DNA of 64,000 nucleotides, taken from NCBI RefSeq assembly GCF_001306455.1, contig NZ_LGTQ01000006.1, positions 1-64,000 of the forward strand, in the 5' to 3' direction. Shown here one piece after another: positions 16,823-27,900 of the stretch; position 1 is the stretch's first letter; the number at the start of each line of letters is the position of its first letter. Made by a program: the position numbers and the translations under genes. The notes beneath the pieces are model-generated. The model did no database searches. It was not told the DNA's origin and was given only the letters and a program-made list of their open reading frames with translations. The DNA comes from Jiulongibacter sediminis (GTDB taxonomy: Bacteria > Bacteroidota > Bacteroidia > Cytophagales > Spirosomataceae).

Positions 16823-16993
16823 TTAACCTTTCCTAACTTTAATTACGAAATAGGCTATTACACCTATTACCAACAAAACAAGGAAAACGCCAACATTTAC
16901 CCCGGCTTTAAAAACTCCTCCTACAAATTCACAACTGGAGAGTAAAGCCATAAGAGGTAGAATTAGTGCGATGGATGGGATGAACTTTTTCAT
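16823..16993 (-). CDS. Small membrane lipoprotein
   Basis: 56 aa from the ATG at 16993; an in-frame ATG at 17014 would add seven residues. A signal peptide with a lipobox (LLSSC) ends near residue 21. A short linker (EFVGGVFKAGVNVG) and one strong membrane helix (FLVLLVIGVIAYFVIKV) follow, with a basic end. Similar tiny lipoproteins are common in Bacteroidota, where some carry the misleading label phosphatidate cytidylyltransferase. No enzyme motif is present. It lies tail to tail with the carboxylase gene, 10 bp away. The function is unknown. Confidence 0.65.
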   Translation of the reverse strand: MKKFIPSIALILPLMALLSSCEFVGGVFKAGVNVGVFLVLLVIGVIAYFVIKVRKG

Positions 16994-17106
16994 TTTATGT
17001 AGTTGATTTTTCATTCACCCATAAAACCTCATACCTTTCTAATTGAGTCTTTTTGATTGTATTTTCAGATTTAAAACTGATGAATTGAGGATGGAATTCT
17101 ACGAAA

Positions 17107-17140
17107 AGCAAAAAGCCCCCGCTCCAATGGAGCAGAGGCT
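17107..17140 (-). terminator. Rho-independent terminator of ahcY
   Basis: Read on the minus strand, a 12-bp stem (17129-17140 with 17114-17125, two G-T pairs) with an ATT loop is followed by TTTTTGC. It starts 24 bp after the ahcY stop. Confidence 0.9.
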
Positions 17141-17163
17141 TCAAAACATAAAATCTTTGATTC

Positions 17164-18480
17164 TTAATATCTGTACATCTCAGACTTATAAGGTCCTTCT
17201 ACAGAAACACCGATATATTCTGCCTGCTCAGGCGTCATTTTCTCTAGCGTAGCTCCCACATGTGAAAGGTGGAAAGCAGCTACTTTCTCATCTAAATGCT
17301 TAGGCAATACATACACTTTGTTTTCGTAAGCGTCAGTATTGTTCCAAAGCTCAAGTTGAGCAAGTGTTTGGTTTGAGAATGAGCAAGACATCACAAAAGA
17401 CGGGTGACCCATGGCACAGCCAAGGTTTACCAGACGACCTTCGGCCAAAATGATAATATCGTTTCCATTGATATTATACATGTCTACTTGTGGCTTAATG
17501 GTTGATTTTGTGCTGCCGTAGTTTTTGTTCAACCACGCCATGTCGATTTCATTATCGAAGTGACCGATATTACAAACGACTGCTTTATCTCTCATTTTCA
17601 GGAAATGCTTCTCCTGAATGATATTATAGTTACCTGTTGCGGTTACAAAGATTTGAGCTCTTGGAGCTGCCTCATCCATAGTTACTACCTCGTAGCCGTC
17701 CATAGCAGCCTGAAGTGCACAGATAGGATCTACCTCAGTCACCATTACTCTACAGCCCGCTCCACGTAGCGACTCAGCAGAACCTTTACCTACATCACCA
17801 TAACCCGCTACTACAGCCACTTTACCAGCTAGCATCAGGTCAGTAGCTCTGCGGATAGCATCTACTAAAGACTCACGACAACCATATTTATTATCAAATT
17901 TCGATTTCGTAACAGAATCGTTCACGTTGATGGCAGGAAGCGTCAATGTTCCTTTCTTCATTCTTTCATACAGACGGTGAACACCCGTGGTAGTTTCTTC
18001 AGAAAGCCCTTTGATACCAGCTACCAACTCAGGGTATTGATCAAGAACCATATTGGTCAAATCACCACCATCATCCAGAATAAGGTTCAATGGCTGCTGC
18101 TCTTCACCAAAGAAAAGGGTCTGCTCTATACACCAGTCAAACTCCTCTTCTGTCATTCCTTTCCAGGCGTACACTTGAATACCAGCATCTGCAATGGCAG
18201 CCGCGGCGTGATCTTGTGTAGAAAATATATTACAAGAAGACCAGGTTACCTCTGCACCCAGCTCTACTAAAGTTTCAATTAAAACGGCTGTTTGAATAGT
18301 CATGTGCAAACAACCAGCTATACGAGCACCTTTTAGCGGCTTAGAAGGCCCGTACTCTTTTCTGATTTCCATCAGACCCGGCATTTCAGACTCAGCAAGA
18401 GTAATCTCTTTACGGCCCCAGTCTGCCAGAGAAATGTCTTTTACTTTATAAGGAAGATACGTTTTCGTTTCTGTTGACAT
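17164..18480 (-). CDS. ahcY: Adenosylhomocysteinase
   Basis: 438-aa S-adenosylhomocysteine hydrolase, which splits SAH to adenosine and homocysteine and so relieves product inhibition of methyltransferases. NAD-binding [17 protein letters not shown] and [19 protein letters not shown] lie mid-protein. Substrate-site elements include [47 protein letters not shown] and [12 protein letters not shown]. The C terminus KSEMYRY is the conserved end. It is monocistronic, with its own terminator. Upstream (18542-18549, minus strand) a TAATTTTG box could be the -7 element, but no clear -33 was found. Confidence 0.97.
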   Translation of the reverse strand: MSTETKTYLPYKVKDISLADWGRKEITLAESEMPGLMEIRKEYGPSKPLKGARIAGCLHMTIQTAVLIETLVELGAEVTWSSCNIFSTQDHAAAAIADAGIQVYAWKGMTEEEFDWCIEQTLFFGEEQQPLNLILDDGGDLTNMVLDQYPELVAGIKGLSEETTTGVHRLYERMKKGTLTLPAINVNDSVTKSKFDNKYGCRESLVDAIRRATDLMLAGKVAVVAGYGDVGKGSAESLRGAGCRVMVTEVDPICALQAAMDGYEVVTMDEAAPRAQIFVTATGNYNIIQEKHFLKMRDKAVVCNIGHFDNEIDMAWLNKNYGSTKSTIKPQVDMYNINGNDIIILAEGRLVNLGCAMGHPSFVMSCSFSNQTLAQLELWNNTDAYENKVYVLPKHLDEKVAAFHLSHVGATLEKMTPEQAEYIGVSVEGPYKSEMYRY

Positions 18481-18741
18481 TTGAAAAGTTATTTTATCTA
18501 CAATTTTTTGAATTCGATATAGAATTTATCTAAAACGGTGCCAAAATTACAAAATTCTATCTTTGATTTAAAAGATTTCTAAACATTTTATCTGTACCGA
18601 AATTGACTTGAACGAATTAGGTCTCCCGGAATATTGACTATCATAGCACCATTTTTGTAAGAATAATACGGAAGCCAAACAGACTAAGGCAATGGCACTT
18701 TTCGTAGTTTAGAAGTGAAAAAGCCTTACAGTTGATAAGAA

Positions 18742-20967
18742 TTGAGGAATCTATATATCATCATATTGCTTTTATTGAGCATTACCATTTCTGCTCAGAG
18801 GCCAGACCGCAAAGCTGATATCTGGTTTTTTGGCGATGGAGTACCACTTCAATTTCGGGGTGGCCAAAACCCTGCGGTTATTAGTGGGAACAATATGACT
18901 TCCCGAAGCAGCAGTTCCATTATTTCCGATAAAAACGGAAATCTTGTGATGTACTCTAACGGACAAAAAGTATGGAATAATCTGGGAGCTGTAATTGAGG
19001 GAGCTGATAACCTCGTTCCATCCAATGACCCAAAATATCCGGGACTGATCATCCCAATTCCAGAAAATAAAGGTCAGTATTACGTTTTGGCTGTTGATGA
19101 TTCACAAGGAAGCTCTTCGCCAAATGTGATTTCGTTCCCCATATATATATCAAAAATTGATATGCAGGCCAATGGCGGCTTGGGAAAGCTCGTTGAACAA
19201 TCTTTACCCTTGTGGCCTGAGACTTCTTTTGGCATGACTACCGTAAAGCATTGCAATAATGTAGACTATTGGCTTATCATTCATAAAGGAGATACTAATG
19301 GTTTTCTGGTGTACCTGATTGATAAAGACGGAATTCATAAAGATGAGGTCAGTGAGTATAAATTGGGAACTACTTTCGTGGGTTCTTCTCAAGGGCTTCA
19401 GCAAGAAATTCTCAGCTCAGAAGATGGTTCTGTTTTGGCGATCACAAAGCCGATTGAACCGGAGGGCGGATTCTTAGAAACATTTGCTTTTGATAATTCT
19501 TCCGGGGAAATCACTCAAAAGCTGGCTACTATTAGAAACCTGGGCCAAATCAAAGGAATGGCTATTTCACCGGACGGTAAACTAGTTTATATCTCCAGAT
19601 TCATTGGTCGAACCCCATCAAGTTTCGACACTGATGCTTTTCAGGACAATTACGAGGTACGGCAATTCAAAACTACAGAAGACCCGGCCTATGATAAAAC
19701 CATATTCACAGATGGCTTTGTTGGTAAAAACGGTAACACTCCCATGATAGAATCCGGGTCATTTGGCAACCTGAAGCTAGGGCCGGATGCCAAGATTTAC
19801 ATGGCTCATAAGGATACCACGAAATTGTCTGTCATTCATTTGCCAAACGAAGAAGGGATTAACTGCAATTTTGAGGAATATGGACTTGATTTAGGCAACC
19901 GAAAGTCGGGGACTCAACTCCCGGCTACCATATCTCCTGACTATAAAGCAGTCGACGCCAAACTTGTTTTTCAGGGCGAAAAAGGCGTCTGTAGACCCAT
20001 TCTAAAGGTAGAGGCCGATGGCTTTAGTGATGCTCAAACCACTTATGCTTGGTATATCGGTGATTCACTACTGAATGTTCAGAAAAAAGAAACGCTGAAA
20101 ACCGTGGGGCCCGGTAATTACTCTGCCATCATAAAAGATGCTTGTCATGAAATTAAGACAAATGTTCAGATCATTACTACCGGTGGCGATGTTCCACCTC
20201 CCCGTAAAGACACTCTTATTACTTCTTGTGCTTTTGTGGAATTAGAGCGATTCAGGGTCAATGGCCAAAACCTAAAATGGTATAATGACGAGGCATTAAC
20301 AACACTGATTAGTCAGGAAAATGACTTCGATATTCCACTCGATTATAATGTTCCTCAAACACATAGTTTTTATCTGACGCAAACTCAAAATGGATGTGAA
20401 AGCGAAGCAGCGAAAATAACTTTTCAGGTTATTGACAATACCCCCATTGAATTTGTAGACTCATTGCTGAAAGAGTGCTTTACCGGTAATAACGGCATTA
20501 AACCAGAACTGGTTTATGATTTCCCGGGGGAGCTTGTGTGGTACAAAGACGGTCAACTTTTCAGCAATGAAGATTCTCCGCTGATTTTTACCTATGGAAA
20601 TTACACCGTTAAGAGGGCTGATAATCGCTGTGAAGCAGAAGACAGTATACTGATTGAAGACGGTTGCCTTAAACTTTTTCTTCCGACCGCCTTCAGCCCA
20701 AACGGTGACGGCCTCAATGAGGAATTCAAGATTTTTGGCAAAGGTTTTTTTGAAATAGATTTTGAGTTGATAGATCGCAATAATCAAATTTTGAAAGAAA
20801 TTGACAATGCCATTTTTGACTCAGATGAAATGACTCTTTGGGACGGAACCATTGATAAAGAACCAGCACCCTCAGGTCTATATTTTTATGTTCTCAAAAT
20901 CAGAAATCAGGTAGACAAAACGGTACCTGAAGAAATAAGGACCGGTAATATCACCCTTACCCGATAA
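18742..20967 (+). CDS. Secreted protein with gliding-motility-type (T9SS type B) C-terminal domain
   Basis: 741 aa. A signal peptide (about 1-18, ending TISAQ) is followed by a repeated beta-rich region with WD40/PQQ-like strands (ADIWFFGDGVPLQF, LVMYSNGQKVWNN, AISPDGKLVYISRF). Two Ig-like segments come next (about 420-640). The C-terminal domain (about 655-741) begins FLPTAFSPNGDGLNEEFKIFG and contains LWDG and PSGLYFYVLKI, the CHU_C/gliding-CTERM sorting domain recognised by type IX secretion. The start must be TTG at 18742: an in-frame TAA lies at 18736-18738 and the next ATG comes after the signal peptide. It ends 11 bp inside the convergent murF gene. Confidence 0.88.
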   Translation: MRNLYIIILLLLSITISAQRPDRKADIWFFGDGVPLQFRGGQNPAVISGNNMTSRSSSSIISDKNGNLVMYSNGQKVWNNLGAVIEGADNLVPSNDPKYPGLIIPIPENKGQYYVLAVDDSQGSSSPNVISFPIYISKIDMQANGGLGKLVEQSLPLWPETSFGMTTVKHCNNVDYWLIIHKGDTNGFLVYLIDKDGIHKDEVSEYKLGTTFVGSSQGLQQEILSSEDGSVLAITKPIEPEGGFLETFAFDNSSGEITQKLATIRNLGQIKGMAISPDGKLVYISRFIGRTPSSFDTDAFQDNYEVRQFKTTEDPAYDKTIFTDGFVGKNGNTPMIESGSFGNLKLGPDAKIYMAHKDTTKLSVIHLPNEEGINCNFEEYGLDLGNRKSGTQLPATISPDYKAVDAKLVFQGEKGVCRPILKVEADGFSDAQTTYAWYIGDSLLNVQKKETLKTVGPGNYSAIIKDACHEIKTNVQIITTGGDVPPPRKDTLITSCAFVELERFRVNGQNLKWYNDEALTTLISQENDFDIPLDYNVPQTHSFYLTQTQNGCESEAAKITFQVIDNTPIEFVDSLLKECFTGNNGIKPELVYDFPGELVWYKDGQLFSNEDSPLIFTYGNYTVKRADNRCEAEDSILIEDGCLKLFLPTAFSPNGDGLNEEFKIFGKGFFEIDFELIDRNNQILKEIDNAIFDSDEMTLWDGTIDKEPAPSGLYFYVLKIRNQVDKTVPEEIRTGNITLTR

Positions 20968-22246
20968 ACTGCACTATCGTCTCCAGGCTAACTCCACGAC
21001 TACCTTTGATCAGAAAAGCCTTATTATCAAAGGCTTTGTCTTTGACCCAATTATGAATAGAAAACTTATCAGTAAAATAGAAGGCCATAGGTAAATGCTT
21101 CAACGCCGCTTTCATATTTTCACCATAGAGAACAACGGTTTCAAAATTCCCTTCCGCAATTAATTGGCCTAAAGACTCGTGTTCCTTTTCACTATCTTCC
21201 CCAAGCTCAAACATATCCCCCAAAATCACGACTTTCCCTTTCTCCGTCTCATAAGACATGAAGTTTTTCAGCGAGGCCTCCATGGAAGATGGGTTCGCAT
21301 TATAAGCATCTAAAAAAATCTCATTGGAGCCTTTCTTTACCAGCTGGGAGCGATTATTATCAGGAGCGTAACTGGCCAGAGCCTCGCAGGCATCTTCTGA
21401 ATGGACATTGAAATACAAACCGATATTATAAGCGGTTTGCATATTTTCAAAATTATAGGCCCCTGAGATATGTGCAGTGAATTTCTGACCTTCTGGATTT
21501 TCAAAAACCACTTGCGGACTTTCAGAAAGCATTTTCAAAGCCCTCTCATCTTTTCCATAATAAACGGCCCGAACCATCTGACGTTCTTTCACCATTGAAG
21601 TCAGCGTTTCATTTTTCTCATTGACAAAAACATAGCCTTCACTAGCTTTAAGAAAATCAAGTAACTCTCCTTTCCCTTTTTTAACGCCCTCCACTCCACC
21701 AAAACCTTCCAGATGAGCTTTCCCGATATTGGTAATAAAACCGTGCGACGGCTCGGCAATTTTGCACAGCATCTCAATCTCCTTCTGATGATTTGCTCCC
21801 ATCTCAATAATCGCCATTTCTGTATCAGTAGGCATGGAAAGCAAGGTCAGCGGCACTCCGATATGGTTATTGAGATTACCCTGCGTGGCTTGCACTTTGT
21901 ACTTTTTAGAAAGCACCGTTTTCAGCAGTTCTTTATTTGTGGTTTTACCGTTTGAGCCTGTCAGGCCAATTACCGGAATGTCAAATTGACGTCGGTGATG
22001 AGTTGCAAGCTGTTGCAGCGTTTCCAAAACATCGTTGACAAGAATACATTGAGGTCCTGAATAGAACTCTTCTTCGTCGATAATGGCGTAATTAGCACCG
22101 GAATCAATGGCCTGCTGAGCAAATTTATTCCCATTGAAATTATCTCCTTTCAGGGCAAAAAAGAGGTCATGTTTCTCAATTTTACGGGTGTCTGTACAAA
22201 CCTTATTCGAGTTTCGGAACCGCTGATAGATTTCTTCAATGCTCAT
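20957..22246 (-). CDS. murF: UDP-N-acetylmuramoyl-tripeptide--D-alanyl-D-alanine ligase
   Basis: 429-aa Mur ligase adding D-Ala-D-Ala to UDP-MurNAc-tripeptide in the cytoplasm. The N-terminal domain starts STDTRKIEK-like (VCTDTRKIEKHDLFFAL). The ATP loop GLTGSNGKTTNKELL is near residue 95. The central domain has MAIIEMGANHQKEIEMLCKI and FITNIGKAHLEGFGG, and the C-terminal domain LDAYNANPSSMEASL. I start at ATG 22246; an upstream TTG at 22252 is unnecessary. It stands alone rather than in a dcw-type cluster, as does murE further on. Confidence 0.94.
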   Translation of the reverse strand: MSIEEIYQRFRNSNKVCTDTRKIEKHDLFFALKGDNFNGNKFAQQAIDSGANYAIIDEEEFYSGPQCILVNDVLETLQQLATHHRRQFDIPVIGLTGSNGKTTNKELLKTVLSKKYKVQATQGNLNNHIGVPLTLLSMPTDTEMAIIEMGANHQKEIEMLCKIAEPSHGFITNIGKAHLEGFGGVEGVKKGKGELLDFLKASEGYVFVNEKNETLTSMVKERQMVRAVYYGKDERALKMLSESPQVVFENPEGQKFTAHISGAYNFENMQTAYNIGLYFNVHSEDACEALASYAPDNNRSQLVKKGSNEIFLDAYNANPSSMEASLKNFMSYETEKGKVVILGDMFELGEDSEKEHESLGQLIAEGNFETVVLYGENMKAALKHLPMAFYFTDKFSIHNWVKDKAFDNKAFLIKGSRGVSLETIVQFIG

Positions 22247-22306
22247 GCTCAATTGCTACAATTTTTGCCCGCAAAGTTCGCCTTATTTTTCTAATTTCAA
22301 GTTTCT

Positions 22307-22792
22307 ATGACATTATACAAAGCATATTATCACTCTCCCCGCGGGCCAATTGAATTGGTCAGTTCTGAAACAGGAGTAAAAGAAGTAACCTTTGTCAAAG
22401 AAGTAGGAGAAAAATCATTAGAACAGCCCGCAATTCTGCGGAGTCTTAAAGAGCAACTCAAATCGTATTTTGAAGAAGATTTACAGAACTTTAACCTTAA
22501 TTTAGAGCCAGAAGGGACCGATTTCCAGAAGCGGGTATGGGAAGAGCTTTGTCAAATTCCATACGGTAAAACCATTTCTTATGATGAGCTCGCCCGAAAA
22601 CTAGGCGACCCTAAAGTGATCCGTGCAGCGGCCTCGGCGAATGGTAAAAACCCTATCGGTATCCTGATTCCCTGTCACCGGGTAATTGGTAAAAACGGCA
22701 GCCTGGTGGGCTATGCCGGGGGTTTACCTAATAAACATTTCCTGCTTGATCTGGAGAATAGAGTGGCAAATGGGGTGTTGGAATTGTTTTAA
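22307..22792 (+). CDS. ogt: Methylated-DNA--[protein]-cysteine S-methyltransferase
   Basis: 161-aa suicide DNA-repair protein that removes O6-alkyl groups from guanine. The acceptor cysteine is C123 in GILIPCHRVIGKNGSL. The helix-turn-helix ahead of it (FQKRVWEELCQIPYGKTISYDELARKLG) and the RAAASANGKNP asparagine-hinge region are intact. The N-terminal domain is short, as in Ogt rather than Ada, and there is no AraC domain. The stop shares four bases (TTAA) with the stop of the convergent pepA gene. Confidence 0.94.
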   Translation: MTLYKAYYHSPRGPIELVSSETGVKEVTFVKEVGEKSLEQPAILRSLKEQLKSYFEEDLQNFNLNLEPEGTDFQKRVWEELCQIPYGKTISYDELARKLGDPKVIRAAASANGKNPIGILIPCHRVIGKNGSLVGYAGGLPNKHFLLDLENRVANGVLELF

Positions 22793-24222
22793 TAATTCTC
22801 CATCACCTCTCTCAAAAGCCTCACCCCATACGCTGTCGCAGATCCACCTTTCGAAAATTCCGACTTTTTGAAAGCTGTACCGGCAATGTCTAAATGAGCC
22901 CAGTTGGGGTGCTTATCCGTAAAATACTCCAAAAACTTACCCGCTGTAGTGGCTCCCGCATAAGGCCCTCCAAGGTTTTTTATATCCGCTACATCAGAAT
23001 TGAGTTCGTCTTTATAATCATCAGTTAGTGGTAGTCGCCAAACTTTCTCCCCGGTTTTAATACCAGCCTTTTCGATAGCCTGGGCCAAAGAATCATTATT
23101 AGTCATCAGACCTGCCGAAACATGACCAAGTGTACGGATACAACTACCTGTGAGCGTGGCCAGATCAATCATCATTTCCGGCTCATATTTAGTGGCCATT
23201 AAATGAATGGCATCAGCCAAAATCAATCGCCCTTCAGCATCGGTGTTGATGACTTCAATGGTTTTGCCAGAGTAAGAGTTGATCACATCCCCCGGCTTAA
23301 TGGCCAGGGCATCAATGCAGTTTTCTGTAAAGGCAACAATACCGGTAAGGTTAACTTTCAACTTCAGCTTTGCCGCCAGTTCCACAGCTCCAATGACCGC
23401 TGCAGAGCCCCCCATATCCATTTTCATATCTTCCATACCGCTGCCCGGCTTAAGCGAAACGCCACCGGTATCAAAAGTGACACCTTTGCCTACTAATCCT
23501 ATTTTCTTCCCTCCACCATTATATTCCATCACCACAAGGCGAGCAGGCCGATCAACTGAACCTCTACCTACAGCCAGCAAAGCATGAAAGCCCTTTTTCT
23601 CACACTCTTTCTCATCATACACTTTGACCTTGAAATCGTTCGCCCTGCCCGATTTTTTTACGTAATCAGCCATCATTTCAGGCGTTTTGTAATTTGATGG
23701 AGCATCTACCAGGGCCATGATGTTCATCTGACTCTCGGCCGTTTTTAGACCGGCATCGACACCCGCCTTTACTTTCTCCTTCTGATTCGCTGTTGTCCAG
23801 AAAAAGAATTTCGCATCATTGTTGAAAACATTCTTCTCCTCTTCATCACGGGTTTTTAGCATCCCAAGTTCATAGGACGCAAGAGAGATACCATTAGCTA
23901 TAAATTCAGCCTTTTCTTTACACGCTCTCAGGTCAATAACGATCTCTCCGTTTAACTTTTTCTTATTCTTGAAAAAGAATGACCTGAACGTATAAATTAT
24001 ATCGCTATCTGAAGGCTGGCTTCCTAATCCAAGGAAAACAAGGCTCTTAAAATCACCCTTTTCAAGAGATACCCTGAACGTTTCCTTCTTTTCGCCATTA
24101 AAGCTTTCACTGATAGCAATTCCGGTTTCCGTAGACCATTTCTCAAGCTGACTATCACCTTTATAAATTGGCACTATCAGGGTCTTCGTGCTAACGGGTT
24201 TTAAGATTATGTTGATCTCCAT
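22789..24222 (-). CDS. pepA: Leucyl aminopeptidase (M17 family)
   Basis: 477-aa cytosolic two-metal aminopeptidase. The C-terminal catalytic domain has VGKGVTFDTGGVSLKPG and DMKMDMGGSAAVIGA (metal ligands K and D). It continues with the M17 signature NTDAEGRLILADA and the LATLTGSCIRTLGH segment. The N-terminal macro-like domain (about 1-160) is less conserved, as usual for the family. It removes N-terminal residues from peptides. A TAATTTTG box (24245-24252, minus strand) just upstream of ATG 24222 may be part of its promoter. Confidence 0.94.
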   Translation of the reverse strand: MEINIILKPVSTKTLIVPIYKGDSQLEKWSTETGIAISESFNGEKKETFRVSLEKGDFKSLVFLGLGSQPSDSDIIYTFRSFFFKNKKKLNGEIVIDLRACKEKAEFIANGISLASYELGMLKTRDEEEKNVFNNDAKFFFWTTANQKEKVKAGVDAGLKTAESQMNIMALVDAPSNYKTPEMMADYVKKSGRANDFKVKVYDEKECEKKGFHALLAVGRGSVDRPARLVVMEYNGGGKKIGLVGKGVTFDTGGVSLKPGSGMEDMKMDMGGSAAVIGAVELAAKLKLKVNLTGIVAFTENCIDALAIKPGDVINSYSGKTIEVINTDAEGRLILADAIHLMATKYEPEMMIDLATLTGSCIRTLGHVSAGLMTNNDSLAQAIEKAGIKTGEKVWRLPLTDDYKDELNSDVADIKNLGGPYAGATTAGKFLEYFTDKHPNWAHLDIAGTAFKKSEFSKGGSATAYGVRLLREVMENY

Positions 24223-24310
24223 TTCTTTTCAATTGCTTTATGAGCAAAATTATTGTTAAAACTCAAGGTATCCCGACGAAACGCCGTAAAAAGTCTGAAT
24301 CAATTACTCC

Positions 24311-24382
24311 AGAGGAGTGGCATGCCAGTAATTCAGATTCTCCTCTTTGAATTTTTTTTTGATTCAGCTGAAAAAAAAATTT
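24311..24382. other. Structured AT-rich segment in a 398-bp gene-free gap
   Basis: In the gap 24223-24620, AGAGGAG (24311-24317) pairs with CTCCTCT (24340-24346). The loop holds a perfect palindrome TGGCATGCCA (24318-24327). Directly after come A2T9 (24350-24360) and A9T2 (24371-24381), an 11-bp AT hairpin around GATTCAGCTG. The first hairpin followed by the T9 run looks like a terminator on the plus strand, although no gene precedes it on that strand. The remainder of the gap shows no codable frame. Confidence 0.5.
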
Positions 24383-24620
24383 AAAGCATGGCCGCGACAA
24401 GGTGTTTTTTACGAAAACCGTAATTCGATATACGAAAAAGAATATGGGAAATACCAGTTAGCAAAACAGGCCTACCCATAAAACATAACTTGCTGGTTTT
24501 AAGATAGTAAAAAACCATTTTCAAGAATTTTTGCCGACCAAATGGTACGAATATTGAGAATTTCTAAATGTCGGATTTGAGTAAACTCATAAACCGACTA
24601 CAAGGCAAAATCTAATTCAT

Positions 24621-24911
24621 ATGAAAAAAACTTTTTACAATCTTAACAGTCTCCAGCACATGTCTAATGAAGAAACCAGAACCAGGATCATAGCCAATTT
24701 TAATTCCAAAAAATTGGATGACACCAATCAAAGTGAAGCTCTGGAGGACAAAAAAGCTGAGGAGAATGAGAGTGCAAATACAATAGTAAAAGATGCTCTG
24801 AAATATCCCTTCCAATTTCTATTTAAAGCTTTAGAAACGTCATCAATCAGACCAGAGGGATACAACCATAAAAGAAAATCAGTCTTTACAGCTGTTACGC
24901 TGTCATTATAG
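24621..24911 (+). CDS. Small hydrophilic protein of unknown function
   Basis: 96 aa, no signal peptide or membrane helix and no recognisable domain. It is rich in Lys, Glu, Asn and Ser, with an acidic central stretch (EALEDKKAEENESAN) followed by DALKYPFQFLFKALETSS, which could form an amphipathic helix. It has an ATG start and lies 69 bp upstream of the hybrid kinase on the same strand, so it could be the first gene of that operon. Coding is judged only from length, composition and position, so it may be spurious. Confidence 0.45.
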   Translation: MKKTFYNLNSLQHMSNEETRTRIIANFNSKKLDDTNQSEALEDKKAEENESANTIVKDALKYPFQFLFKALETSSIRPEGYNHKRKSVFTAVTLSL

Positions 24912-24980
24912 GCATTTCATATAAAAAACTGACCGGGCAGATCGGTTTCAGATTCATTATTCAGGTAAAAACTCTTCATT

Positions 24981-27900
24981 ATGGAAGCAAGTCATTCTTT
25001 ATATTCGAAAAACGTTCGATCCACACCTTTCTCCATCGTCAAATCCGGCAGTTTGGATTACTACGAGAGTATTTTTAAGAATATCTCAGATCTTATAGGG
25101 GTTCTTGGATTTGATGGTTACCTCAAATCGGTAAATCCGTCATTTCGAAGAACCCTGCTTTGGGGAGAAAATGATTTGCTCCAAACCAAGGCGATTGAGT
25201 TTATTCACCCGGATGACCTTTCTATCGTTAAACAGGAAATAAGTAAAATAAACGGTTCAAAAAGAGCACTTTCATTTAAAGCCAGATTAAGAACAAAGAA
25301 AAATGAATATGTCCTTCTTCACTGGTCCTTTAAAGTCGACTATAAAAACGCTCTTATTTATGCTACCGGACAAAATTTAACCCCTCTTGAAAAGGCAAAG
25401 TCGGAGCTTCAGCTCGCCAAAACGATGCTGGAAGAGACTAACAGAATTGCTCTGGTAGGTGGTTGGCAATTAGAAAACAAGACGAAAGAGATAACATGGA
25501 GCTCCACTACACGCGAGATTCATGAGGTAGATGAAGATTATAAAGTCACTCTGGAAAATGCAATTAGCTTTTTCCCAGAGGGGCAAAATAGAAATAAGAT
25601 AGAAGAGCTGGTAAGCTCCGCACTGAACGATAATATCCCATATGAAACAGAGTTGGAAATTATCACTCTCAAGGGGCGTAGAAAATGGGTAAGAGTAAAA
25701 GGCGAGCCCGTTTTCGAAGGAAATGAGTGTATTAAACTGATAGGAACGATACAGGATATTAGCAGGGAAAAGGAAAGTGAGTTCAACCTGAGAAGGGTCA
25801 ACTCTCACCTGCAAGCCATTATGGAAGCGAGCACTGAGGCCGCTATTATAGCTCTGGATAGTACCGGAACAATAATGTTTTTTAATTCCGGAGCCGAAAT
25901 GCTTCTTGGTTATACAGCCAATGAAATGGTCGCACAAAAGAAGCCTTTGGACTTTATTGACCCTCAAACATTAATAGAGAAAGCAAACCGGCTTTCTAAA
26001 AAGTATGGACAAAAGGTACAACCCGACATTGATTGCTTAACCTTTCTTTCCAAAAAAGGAATTGTAGATACGCAGGAATACACTTTCATAAGCCGTGACG
26101 ATTCCAGAATGGAGGTTGAGGTTTCAATTACACCAATAAAGAATAGTCATGATAACATCATTGGTTATGTAAGTATTGGCCTCGATGTTACGGAGAAAAA
26201 AGAAAGAGAAAGAAGAATCATTGATAGCGAAAATCAATTCAGAATCTTCTTCAACTCTTCTCATGTGGTTTTATACACTCATGACCTTGAAGGCAAGTTC
26301 CTGAGTATGAACTCAAGAGGAACTACCCTTCTTGGCTATACCGAGGAAGAAATTATAAACAAGAACATTCTGGAAATTGTACCTCTGGAGTCAAAGAAAA
26401 GCTTACCCGAGTATCTGAATGAAATCATAGAAAATGGTAAGTCTAAGGGACTTATGCAGATCGTTGATAAAAATGACAATAAAATAACCTGGATGTACCA
26501 TAACGTGCTTGCTGAATACGCTGATGGCACAAAGTATGTCATCGGTAATGTTGTTGATATCACCGATCGGATAGAATTAGAGAATGACCTTCTGGAGGCA
26601 AAGAGAACTGCAGAGAAAAACGCTCAGATGAAGAACCTGTTTCTTGCTAATATGAGTCATGAAATAAGGACTCCTATGAATGCGATCACGGGTTTTGGGC
26701 GACTTCTTCATGAAAGCCCAAACCTGAGTGAAGAACAAAAAGATTATGTTGAGTCCATAAATATTGCTTCCTCAAACCTTCTTACGCTAATCAATGACAT
26801 TCTTGATTTTTCCAAAATCGAATCGGGTCAACTTGAACTTGAAAGCATTCAGTTCAAACTTCAGGATCAAATCAATTATGTCCGGAAAATTTTGACTCCT
26901 GCCGCTGAGAAAAAAGGACTGAGGTTCAAATGCATGGTAGACTTCACTATACCTGAGGTGGTTCAGGGTGACCCCACCCGATTAAATCAGGTACTGGTAA
27001 ATCTGATCAATAATGCGATTAAGTTCACTGAAGAGGGTTATATACAGCTTTCCGTTCAGGCCATTAAGAATGAGAACGGTATAAATCTGATAGAATTTGA
27101 AATCAAAGACACCGGTATAGGTATTCCTGAAGACAAAAAGGAAGCCATATTTGACCGCTTTACACAAGCCAATACCAATACGACCAGAAAATACGGCGGA
27201 ACAGGACTAGGCCTTAGCATTTCAAAGTCTTTGATAGAAATGCAGGGAGGCCAAATTGAAATTGAAAGTACAGTAGGAAAAGGTTCTGTTTTCCGGTTCA
27301 GTATTCCGTTTATTACTCCAAGTGTTATTCAACTGGAAGACGAGAAAAAAGAAAATCAGGAAATTGAGTTCAACTGCAAAAATCAAATTCTGCTTGTTGA
27401 AGACAATATACTGAATCAGAAACTCGCGATTAAGGTCTTATCCAATAAGGGTTTTGTTGTCGATCTGGCAGAAAATGGTCTGGTAGCTCTGGAAAAACTT
27501 CAGAGTAAGTCGTACGATCTCATTCTGATGGATTTACAAATGCCGGAAATGGATGGGTATCAAACCTCTCATACTCTAAGAAATGAGCTTCAAATTAATA
27601 CTCCGATCATGGCCATGACAGCTCACTCGCTGGTCGGTGAAAAAGAAAAGTGTCTGAAATTTGGTATGAATGATTATATCACCAAGCCTTTTGATCCTAA
27701 AGTACTCTTCAGAAAGATCAAAGAACTGACAGAAAGAGAAATTCCGGAAAAAGAAGAAGTTATCGCTGAAAAACTTGACCTGAGCTATTTGTATTCTTTG
27801 AGTAATCGCGACAAAGACTTTGAAAAAGAAATACTCGAAACTTCATTGATCACCATTCCTGAGGACATGAATAAGTTGCAGGATGCCATTCAGAATTTTG

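Noticed and set aside
24612-24815. 67-codon minus-strand frame with two hydrophobic stretches
   Set aside because: Antisense to the small plus-strand frame at 24621, with no promoter or context of its own.
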